8,434 bases of DNA from UBA11524 sp963617205. GTDB taxonomy: Bacteria; Bacillota; Clostridia; Christensenellales; Aristaeellaceae. This document shows positions 1 through 5,356 of this stretch, piece by piece (the first letter of the stretch is position 1; each line of letters starts with the position of its first letter). The stretch is from positions 1-8,434 of the forward strand of contig CAVEOA010000049.1 in NCBI GenBank assembly GCA_963617205.1, in the 5' to 3' direction. Made by a program: the position numbers and the translations under genes. The notes under the pieces are model-generated. The model made no database searches and was not told the origin of the DNA. It worked only from the letters and a program-made list of their open reading frames with translations.

Positions 1-531
<531 letters not shown>

Positions 532-687
532 AATCCTTTTATCTCTTTCGCAGGTTCCCCCCTGCTCCAAGATTTCTTCACTCATTCGGAATGACTGTCT
601 TTGTTTGCGTTATCTTGTTCTGTATCGTTTTCAAGGTTCGTACTCCCCTCTCAAACCGCTCTCGCGGCTCTCAAGGTCAGCTTTGTT
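532..687 (-). promoter_or_regulatory. rRNA operon leader (pre-16S) with conserved antitermination/processing block
   Basis: This transcribed leader lies between the rRNA promoter and mature 16S. On the minus strand it contains CCTTGAAAACGATACAG at about 636-620. It resembles the TTGAAAAC-type block found in Firmicute rRNA leaders and spacers, where it belongs to boxA-like/processing signals. A short hairpin with a GAGA tetraloop (CCGC/GCGG) lies at about 669-653. A second hairpin (GCAGG/CCTGC) lies at 565-550, close to the 16S 5' end. No gene is expected here. The role of each element is inferred from known rRNA leaders; only the motifs and pairing are seen. Confidence 0.6.
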
Positions 688-760
688 ATCTTATCACGTT
701 TTCGTTCGCTCGTCAAGTGCTTTTTTACGCTTTTTTTACTAATATTTGTCCAGAACATGG
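688..760 (-). promoter_or_regulatory. rRNA operon promoter with A-rich UP-like element
   Basis: On the minus strand there is TTGACG at 716-711, a 17-base spacer and TAAGAT at 693-688. A TGA directly before the -10 makes an extended -10. Immediately upstream of the -35, about 720-750, lies an A-tract-rich stretch (AATATTAGTAAAAAAAGCG and GTAAAAAAGC). It sits where the UP element of strong rRNA promoters binds the RNA polymerase alpha subunit. Transcription would start near 680. A second, much weaker -35-like CTGACA lies at 826-821 without a convincing -10, so one main promoter is the simplest reading. Confidence 0.8.
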
Positions 761-853
761 CTGCCCGACATGGTAATTTCCTAAAAACCCGTAAAAGATA
801 AAAAAGGTTGTGGAGGACTTTGTCAGCGCAACGAGCTGCATGAGAAAGTAAAA

Positions 854-1135
854 ATGCCTGATGACAAGGTGAATCAGCCCGAGGAGCTGGATTTTGACGA
901 GCCGGGTGAGCTCTTCGGTTGGATGGAAAATGAGCTGGAAAAGGCGGAGAAAATCGTTCTGACGCGGAATCTGGATGGCTTTGCAATCACTTTCCCTGAT
1001 GGAAATCTGCATCCGCCGGTCAAGCGGAAGCAAAACAAACAGAAAGGATCTGCATGCGTGATGCGTGTCTCCAATACCGGGTGTCCAGTATGGAGAGGGA
1101 CACATCGCGTCTGCAGACCCTTTTATGCGGCTGGG
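854..1135 (+). other. coding-like stretch of unclear status, divergent from the rRNA promoter
   Basis: From the ATG at 854 the plus strand reads an acidic, protein-like sequence for about 65 residues (MPDDKVNQPEELDF..., later EKAEKIVLTRNLDGFAITF). Codon choice resembles that of real genes in this window. The frame then stays open to 1435, but that part is antisense to cysK and probably meaningless. The ribosome binding site before 854 is poor. Two other short frames look coding-like: one ending VVEDFVSATSCMRK with its stop at 849-851, and an ATG at about 1053 behind AGAAAGGA giving MRDACLQYRVSSMERD. This could be a small real gene, the decayed remains of two or three overlapping genes, or chance. 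I recognise no family. No better candidate gene exists on the minus strand here. Confidence 0.3.
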
Positions 1136-2071
1136 TTATTCCTCTTCCGCGAACATCTTTGTCGTCAGGTAACGTTCGCCGGTGTCGGGAAGGATGATGA
1201 CGATATTTTTACCGAAGTATTCGGGGCGCTGCGCGAGCTGAGCGGCAGCCCAGACCGCTGCGCCGGAGGTAATGCCGCAGAGCAGACCGTCATGTGCGGC
1301 AAGCTCGCGGCCGGTGCGGTAGGCGTCCTCCTCCTTGACGGGGATGATTTCGTCAATCAGGTTGCGATTGAGAACGTCAGGCACGAAATTCGCGCCGATG
1401 CCCATCAGCCCGTGCGGTCCGGCGATGCCCTTTGACAGGAGCGGCGAGGAGGACGGTTCGACCGCGATGATTTTGACGTTCGGGTTCTTCTCGCGCAGGT
1501 ACGTGCCGATGCCGGTGAGCGTTCCGCCCGTGCCGACGCCTGCGACAAGCGCATCGACATGACCGTCGGTGTCCGCCCAGATTTCGGGCGCGGTGGTGGC
1601 GATATGAGCGGCAGGGTTGGCCGGATTGATGAACTGCCCGGCGACAATGGAATTCGGCGTTTCGGCGGCGATCTCATTCGCCTTGTCGACAGCGCCCTTC
1701 ATGCCAAGCTTGCCGGGCGTGAGAACGAGCTGTGCGCCATATGCCTTCATCAGCAGGCGGCGTTCGACGCTCATGCTGTCCGGCATGACGATGACGGCGG
1801 TGTAGCCGCGGCTGGCGGCGACCATGGCGAGTCCGATGCCGGTGTTGCCGCTGGTCGGCTCGATGACGGTGCCGCCGGGCTTGAGCTGACCGGCGCGTTC
1901 GGCAGCCTCAATCATGTTCAGGGCAATGCGGTCCTTCACGCTGCCGCCGGGGTTGAAGGATTCGACCTTCGCGAGCAGATGGGCAGCGGGACAATGCGCA
2001 AGCTCATAGTGACTCAGTTCAAGCATTGGCGTGTGGCCGATTAGTTCAGTGACGGATTTTGCAATGCGCAT
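1136..2071 (-). CDS. cysK: cysteine synthase (O-acetylserine sulfhydrylase)
   Basis: This cytosolic PLP enzyme makes L-cysteine and acetate from O-acetyl-L-serine and sulfide, the last step of sulfide assimilation. The 311-residue product has the family's usual length. It shows the Schiff-base lysine in NPGGSVKDR (K46), the PTSGNTG substrate loop (72-78), the GTGGT phosphate-binding loop (180-184), IGANFVPDVL (225-234) and SGAA around S269. The start at 2071 is chosen because AAGGAGG (2086-2080) sits 8 bases upstream and the protein then begins MRIAKSVTELIGHTP, as in homologues; the frame is open further upstream, across the promoter. The gene is a single unit with its own promoter, between two unrelated blocks. 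Cystathionine beta-synthase-like or O-phosphoserine-using relatives share the fold, but the motifs favour CysK. No clear terminator follows the stop codon. Confidence 0.95.
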   Translation of the reverse strand: MRIAKSVTELIGHTPMLELSHYELAHCPAAHLLAKVESFNPGGSVKDRIALNMIEAAERAGQLKPGGTVIEPTSGNTGIGLAMVAASRGYTAVIVMPDSMSVERRLLMKAYGAQLVLTPGKLGMKGAVDKANEIAAETPNSIVAGQFINPANPAAHIATTAPEIWADTDGHVDALVAGVGTGGTLTGIGTYLREKNPNVKIIAVEPSSSPLLSKGIAGPHGLMGIGANFVPDVLNRNLIDEIIPVKEEDAYRTGRELAAHDGLLCGITSGAAVWAAAQLAQRPEYFGKNIVIILPDTGERYLTTKMFAEEE

Positions 2072-2102
2072 ATCCAGCGCCTCCTTCATGAAGAATGACG
2101 TC

Positions 2103-2147
2103 ATTATATACCAATCTTGTAGGATTTGCAATCTTCCAGAATGCAAA
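2103..2147 (-). promoter_or_regulatory. cysK promoter with overlapping inverted repeat
   Basis: On the minus strand there is TTGCAA at 2131-2126, a 17-base spacer and a perfect TATAAT at 2108-2103. Transcription would start near 2096, leaving a leader of only about 25 bases, too short for a riboswitch or T-box. A perfect inverted repeat, TTTGCA / TGCAAA with an 11-base centre, occupies 2125-2147 and covers the -35. That position suits a repressor operator. Which protein binds, if any, cannot be told; CymR-type cysteine regulation is known in Firmicutes, but I do not see enough to assign its site. Confidence 0.75.
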
Positions 2148-2153
2148 GTACAG

Positions 2154-2198
2154 AAAAAAAACAAGGCTCCTCCGCCTGTGAAGATTCAGGCAGAGGAG
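2154..2198 (-). terminator. strong intrinsic terminator after the exported-protein gene
   Basis: On the minus strand a 12-bp stem (CTCCTCTGCCTG pairing with CAGGCGGAGGAG, one G-U pair) with an 8-base loop spans 2198-2167. It is followed by CCTTG and a run of eight T at 2161-2154. It begins about ten bases after the stop codon of the upstream gene and separates that gene from the cysK promoter. Confidence 0.93.
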
Positions 2199-2207
2199 TC
2201 AGTCAGA

Positions 2208-2894
2208 TCAGCCGTTGCCGTCTTCGGCGGAATCGACCATCAGAATGGAGGATTCGCGTGCGTCAAGGTTGACCATGGAGAAGCACTCATTATCCTTGAC
2301 GAAGTATACCTGCCACATGCCGCCATCTTCGCCGAAACCGGTGACGTAGCCGTAGCCGACCGCGTCATAATCAGCGCTCGTGATGCCGAGGGCTTCCATC
2401 GCCGAGGCAAGCGCCTCTTCCGGCGTCATGTCACCCTCGTCCGGCTCGCCGTAGCAGGGTGAGAACGAATACAGGCGGTCGAACAGCGCCTTGTCCTGCA
2501 GCGACCACAGCTCGTAGATGCCCTTCACCTGCTCCCAGCGCTCGCACACAGAGGAGAAAAAGCCGGTGTTGGTGGTGTCCTCGCTGAGCACCTCCATTGT
2601 CGCCGCGTCAATCATCCGGCAGGTCGCATCGGTCATGGTGGACTGGTCAAACTGGCAGATAATCCATGCCTCGCGTCCGTCGGAAAGGAGCACGCGCTCA
2701 TAGCGGGTCAGCGTGTTTTCCTTCGCCTCGAGCAGGCTTTCAACGGCATCGTCAGCGGTTTCATCGGCTGCATCGGAGGAAACAACAGCGACAGGAATGA
2801 GTGAATCGGCAGCGGTTTCGGCAAACGCCGCGCAAGCCGGCAGCAGGGCGATAGCACTGAGCAGTGCAGCGGCACGCCGTACTTTCATGTTCAT
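2208..2894 (-). CDS. exported acidic protein of unknown function, possibly PepSY-like
   Basis: The 228-residue product begins with a clear Sec signal peptide: basic MNMKVRR, then a hydrophobic run (AAALLSAIALLPA), then a probable signal peptidase I site after AFA at residue 25. A cysteine at 21 follows LPA, but the proline fits a lipobox poorly, so a lipoprotein is less likely. The mature part is strongly acidic. Its last 75 residues (TPEEALASAMEALGI, then MWQVYFVKDNECFSMVNLDA) have the helix-plus-strands look of PepSY-type domains, a resemblance only. The ATG at 2894 is preferred because AGGGAG (2910-2905) lies 10 bases upstream; a TTG at 2900 would be too close. Its product probably acts outside the membrane. 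It may be transcribed with the membrane-protein gene upstream, since no strong terminator separates them. Confidence 0.8.
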   Translation of the reverse strand: MNMKVRRAAALLSAIALLPACAAFAETAADSLIPVAVVSSDAADETADDAVESLLEAKENTLTRYERVLLSDGREAWIICQFDQSTMTDATCRMIDAATMEVLSEDTTNTGFFSSVCERWEQVKGIYELWSLQDKALFDRLYSFSPCYGEPDEGDMTPEEALASAMEALGITSADYDAVGYGYVTGFGEDGGMWQVYFVKDNECFSMVNLDARESSILMVDSAEDGNG

Positions 2895-2930
2895 GGTCAA
2901 TCAGCTCCCTTTTGATGATTTGTGTGGATA

Positions 2931-2988
2931 TGAAGGTTTTGTACCTTCACCTATATAACGAATGGTGAGGCGGGTTTTCTTCCCGCCT
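2931..2988 (-). promoter_or_regulatory. two hairpins in the gap before the exported-protein gene
   Basis: The gap of about 100 bases between the membrane-protein gene and the exported-protein gene contains two perfect stem-loops. AGGCGGG/CCCGCCT (7 bp) spans 2988-2968 and TGAAGGT/ACCTTCA (7 bp, 5-base loop) spans 2949-2931. The first lies just after the upstream stop codon but has no T-run on the minus strand, so it is at best a weak terminator or an mRNA 3' stabiliser. Between them TTATATAGG could serve as a -10, but no good -35 is seen. Confidence 0.4.
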
Positions 2989-2998
2989 GCGAAATATT

Positions 2999-3352
2999 TT
3001 ATCCGTGTGTGCGGATGGCCTGCACGCCCATGAACGACAGGAACGCGCATTCCACGGCGAGCGTATCGCCGCCGACCGTGCTGAAGGGGATCGGAACGCC
3101 GAGTGCGCCAAGCAGCTGCACGGCAATGATCGCGAGCAGCACGAGCATCGGCACGGCAAGCAGCGATGCAAACGGCTCCTTGCGCCGTGACGCGCCGGAC
3201 AGCGGCAGCAGCAGCGCCAGTGCAACGCCCAGAATCAGCCCGCACAGGATGCTCGACCACAGCCCGAAGCCGCTCAGCAGCGGAAAGAAGAACACGCACA
3301 AAGCGCACAGCAGCAGCGGAACCACCATGACAAGCAGCTTTCTCAGAAACAT
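2999..3352 (-). CDS. small multi-spanning membrane protein, translationally coupled to trmD
   Basis: This 117-residue, very hydrophobic protein has three clear membrane segments at about residues 5-26, 29-51 and 62-84, and perhaps a fourth at 95-112. A short basic loop (GASRRKE, about 53-59) between the second and third suggests a cytoplasmic loop by the positive-inside rule. The start is fixed by the sequence TGATG, in which the trmD stop and this ATG share one base, with GGAGG (3364-3360) 7 bases upstream inside trmD. Translation is therefore likely coupled to trmD. I do not recognise the family. It occupies the place where rplS (ribosomal protein bL19) normally follows trmD, and is clearly not bL19. 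Function unknown. Confidence 0.8.
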   Translation of the reverse strand: MFLRKLLVMVVPLLLCALCVFFFPLLSGFGLWSSILCGLILGVALALLLPLSGASRRKEPFASLLAVPMLVLLAIIAVQLLGALGVPIPFSTVGGDTLAVECAFLSFMGVQAIRTHG

Positions 3353-4104
3353 CACAAATCCTCCAGCAGGCGCTTTTCCTTGTCGGTCAGCTGCACGTTG
3401 GCAAGCAGGTCGGGTCGGTGCTTTTTCGTGGCACGGAGCGATTCTGCCCTGCGCCATGCCTTGATTTTTGCATGGTCGCCGGAAAGCAGCACATCCGGCA
3501 CCTGCATGCCGTTCAGGTCGCTCGGGCGCGTATACTGCGGATACTCCAGCAGTCCATCCGAGAAGGACTCATCCTCCGCGGATTCCGATGAACCCAGCAC
3601 ACCGGGCACGAACCGTGCAACGCAGTCAGTCAGCACCATTGCCGCCAGCTCACCGCCGGTCAGAATGTAATCGCCGATGCTGATTTCCTCGTCAATGCAG
3701 TTGTCGAGCGCACGCTGATCCACGCCCTCATAGTGACCGCAGAGCAGCACGAGCTCCTTTTCCTGCGCCAGCTCACGTGCGAGGGCAGTCGTCAGCGTTT
3801 TGCCACGCGGACCCATGTAGATGCGCTTGCCATGGAAGCCGTCCGGGGACTGCGAGGTCACATGCGCCATGGCATCCATAATCGGCTGCGCCAACATGAC
3901 CATGCCTGCGCCGCCGCCGAAGGGGTAATCATCGGTGTTTTTGTGCTTCCGGTCGGAAAACGGGCGGATGTCCACGCACTGAATGTCCAGAATGCCCTGC
4001 GCACGTGCACGGCCGAGGATGCTGGTGTTCAGAACGCTCTCGAACATCTCCGGAAAGATGGTCAGGATGGTGATTTTCATCGCGGGCGACTGATGCTCAC
4101 TCAT
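3352..4104 (-). CDS. trmD: tRNA (guanine-37-N1)-methyltransferase
   Basis: TrmD methylates N1 of G37, next to the anticodon of tRNAs with G36, using S-adenosylmethionine, and so prevents +1 frameshifting. The product has the trefoil-knot (SPOUT) signatures: LTIFPEMF near the start, DDYPFGGGAGMVM (58-70), LLCGHYEGVDQR (120-131), the SAM-binding ISIGDYILTGGE (141-152), RFVPGVLG (164-171) and EYPQYTRP (187-194). The start is uncertain. ATG at 4104 has GAGGTGA (4120-4114) 9 bases upstream, overlaps the end of rimM by 8 bases and gives 250 residues. ATG at 4080 gives the conventional MKITILTIFPEMF start but has no ribosome binding site. I prefer 4104, an N-terminal extension of eight residues. Confidence 0.96.
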   Translation of the reverse strand: MSEHQSPAMKITILTIFPEMFESVLNTSILGRARAQGILDIQCVDIRPFSDRKHKNTDDYPFGGGAGMVMLAQPIMDAMAHVTSQSPDGFHGKRIYMGPRGKTLTTALARELAQEKELVLLCGHYEGVDQRALDNCIDEEISIGDYILTGGELAAMVLTDCVARFVPGVLGSSESAEDESFSDGLLEYPQYTRPSDLNGMQVPDVLLSGDHAKIKAWRRAESLRATKKHRPDLLANVQLTDKEKRLLEDL

Positions 4105-4618
4105 TCCGGACAATCACCTCATCGAGCTTTTCACGGATGACGCGGATGGTCTTATTCTGCAAATCGACCGTCGGGAAGACCGCCTTGAGCGCCGGCGCCA
4201 TCCATTCCCCCTCGGTAGAACCGAACACGTACACGTCGACCGCACCGTGCTGGAGCACGTCTGTCAGCCTGCCGAGCACGGTATGATCCTCCGCAACCGC
4301 CGCGCAGCCGAGCAGGTCGCTGATGTAGCACTCGTCCTCCGCAAGCGCCAAGGCATGCGCCCGGTCGATATACAGCTGCTGACCGCGCAGCTTCTCCGCG
4401 TCCTCCATGGTTTTGCATTCGCCCAGCGTCAGGTAGACAAAGCCGTCATGCACGCGCGAGCACGCGGCAGCAATGGGCGTGTAGCATTCGCCATCGCGCA
4501 GGTAGAGCGTCTTCCACTGGTGAAACAGTGCCGAATCCGCCGCGTAGGGCTTCGCCTTCACCTCGCCGCGGATGCCCTGCGGCTTGAGCACCTCGCCAAT
4601 CATCAGATAGGTGTTCAT
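4097..4618 (-). CDS. rimM: ribosome maturation factor RimM
   Basis: RimM assists late assembly of the 30S subunit head, working with protein uS19 and 16S rRNA. The 173-residue product has the family's usual length and two-domain layout. The N-terminal RimM beta-barrel carries GEVLKPQGIRGEVKA at residues 8-22. The C-terminal PRC-barrel (about 95-170) carries DLLGCAAV and the conserved WMAPALKAVFPTVDL (139-153). The start is chosen at 4618 because GGAGG (4628-4624) lies 5 bases upstream; an in-frame extension upstream would run through a terminator-like hairpin. The stop overlaps the preferred trmD start, so rimM and trmD are probably coupled, as their products' genes usually are. Confidence 0.95.
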   Translation of the reverse strand: MNTYLMIGEVLKPQGIRGEVKAKPYAADSALFHQWKTLYLRDGECYTPIAAACSRVHDGFVYLTLGECKTMEDAEKLRGQQLYIDRAHALALAEDECYISDLLGCAAVAEDHTVLGRLTDVLQHGAVDVYVFGSTEGEWMAPALKAVFPTVDLQNKTIRVIREKLDEVIVRNE

Positions 4619-4643
4619 GTGCACCTCCGGTTGAATAAAATTG

Positions 4644-4677
4644 AAAAAAGCGCGGGAAACATGCATGCTCCCCACGC
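4644..4677 (-). terminator. terminator-like hairpin between khpA and rimM
   Basis: On the minus strand a nine-pair stem (GCGTGGGGA with TTCCCGCGC, two G-U pairs) with a loop around the palindrome GCATGC spans 4677-4650. Six T follow at 4649-4644. It begins about seven bases after the khpA stop codon and ends before the rimM ribosome binding site. It has the form of an intrinsic terminator, yet I see no strong promoter between it and rimM, so it may lower rather than stop transcription into rimM-trmD. Confidence 0.7.
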
Positions 4678-4684
4678 CCGGCGG

Positions 4685-4939
4685 TCATTCCTTCGTCCCG
4701 TCCTCTTCGGGTCTGTGAATCTCAACAAAAACAGGCTTGCTGTTCTTGGCAGTGGCAGCGGAAACCACCGTGCGGATGGCCTTCGCAATGCGTCCCTGCT
4801 TGCCGATGACCTTGCCCATATCGTCCTCCGCTACGCTCAGCTCAAGGATGACGGCTTCAGGCCCCTCGGTTTCACGGACGAGAACCTGGTCGGGATGATC
4901 AACCAGCGACTTCGCCACAAAGGTGAGCAATTCTTGCAT
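4685..4939 (-). CDS. khpA: KH-domain RNA-binding protein KhpA (YlqC family)
   Basis: The 84-residue product is a single KH domain with the GXXG RNA-binding loop in GKVIGKQGRIAKAIR (residues 42-56). KhpA proteins bind RNA, often as a dimer or together with KhpB (Jag/EloR), and affect cell-wall elongation and sRNA/mRNA biology in Firmicutes. The position between rpsP and rimM is the classic one. Length matches the family. The start ATG at 4939 has AAAGGA (4952-4947) 7 bases upstream. The C-terminus is charged (RPEEDGTKE). The gene is followed at once by a terminator-like hairpin. Confidence 0.93.
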   Translation of the reverse strand: MQELLTFVAKSLVDHPDQVLVRETEGPEAVILELSVAEDDMGKVIGKQGRIAKAIRTVVSAATAKNSKPVFVEIHRPEEDGTKE

Positions 4940-4970
4940 AGGGGCGTCCTTTCTGCCTATCGGCTGTCAG

Positions 4971-4986
4971 ATGCGGCGAACCGCAC
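4971..4986 (-). promoter_or_regulatory. UUCG-tetraloop hairpin between rpsP and khpA
   Basis: On the minus strand TGCGG-TTCG-CCGCA, extendable by one G-U pair, makes a very stable small stem-loop in the 70-base gap between rpsP and khpA. No T-run follows, so it is not a normal terminator. It may stabilise the rpsP 3' end or mark an mRNA processing point; this is inference from position. Confidence 0.4.
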
Positions 4987-5009
4987 CGATCCTTGTCGCA
5001 GAGGACCCC

Positions 5010-5258
5010 TTACTTTTCGATGACGCCGGTCTTCTTCAGCAGCACGCGGACAGTATCCGTGGGCTGTGCGCCGCAGCCGAGCCAGTACTTGGCACGCTCG
5101 CCGTCCACCTTGATTTCAGCCGGATGCTCCATGGGGTTGTAGTAGCCGATTTCCTCAATGAAGCGGCCGTCACGCGGGGAGCGGATGTCGGCGACAACAA
5201 CGCGGTAGAAGGGCTTCTTCTTCATACCCATTCTCTTCAGACGAATTTTGACAGACAT
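5010..5258 (-). CDS. rpsP: 30S ribosomal protein bS16
   Basis: The 82-residue product is a complete bS16, a small-subunit protein that binds 16S rRNA early and helps order its 5' and central domains. It begins MSVKIRLKRMGMKKKPFYRV and contains the family's VVADIRSPRDGRFIEEIGYYNP and, near the end, AQPTDTVRVLLKKTG. Length is typical. AAGGAGG (5274-5268) stands 9 bases before the ATG. The gene lies between ffh and khpA, as in many Firmicutes, and may be transcribed both from the ylxM promoter and from a local start in the gap after ffh. Confidence 0.97.
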   Translation of the reverse strand: MSVKIRLKRMGMKKKPFYRVVVADIRSPRDGRFIEEIGYYNPMEHPAEIKVDGERAKYWLGCGAQPTDTVRVLLKKTGVIEK

Positions 5259-5303
5259 GTGTTTGTTCCTCCTTCAAATGTTCGGGAAATGATATATATG
5301 GAA

Positions 5304-5330
5304 ATCATATAAGCATGTTGATTATATGAT
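5304..5330 (-). promoter_or_regulatory. 9-bp inverted repeat with TATAAT box before rpsP
   Basis: A perfect inverted repeat, ATCATATAA / TTATATGAT with a 9-base centre, fills 5304-5330 in the AT-rich gap between ffh and rpsP. On the minus strand one arm contains a perfect TATAAT at 5326-5321. No good -35 stands at 17 bases; TTGCCG is present but 20 bases away. The site could be an internal promoter with an operator, or a weak hairpin. A promoter here would let bS16 and the genes behind it be made independently of ffh. Confidence 0.4.
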
Positions 5331-5356
5331 ACCACGCATAGGAAAGCGGCAATGCC

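Noticed and set aside
1081..1103. GTGTCC/GGACAC inverted repeat as the cysK terminator
   Set aside because: Only a 6-bp stem with an 11-base loop and no T-run on either strand; too weak to call.
651..1105. Minus-strand open frames between cysK and the rRNA promoter
   Set aside because: They lack ribosome binding sites, have unlikely composition and run through the rRNA promoter; the plus-strand frame fits coding use better.
1335..2044. Plus-strand open frames opposite cysK
   Set aside because: Antisense to an intact cysK with all motifs; compositions are those of reverse-complement shadows.
2072..2153. T-box or riboswitch in the cysK leader
   Set aside because: The promoter leaves a leader of only about 25 bases, with no T-box sequence or antiterminator structure.
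2832..2846. Lipoprotein signal in the exported protein
   Set aside because: The cysteine follows LPA, and proline at that place fits a lipobox poorly; an AFA signal peptidase I site lies four residues further on.
3009..4140. Plus-strand open frames opposite the membrane protein and trmD
   Set aside because: Antisense to well-supported genes, without ribosome binding sites or recognisable domains.
4247..5023. A 258-codon plus-strand frame opposite rimM and khpA
   Set aside because: It spans two real genes and a terminator-like hairpin on the other strand and contains no recognisable domain.
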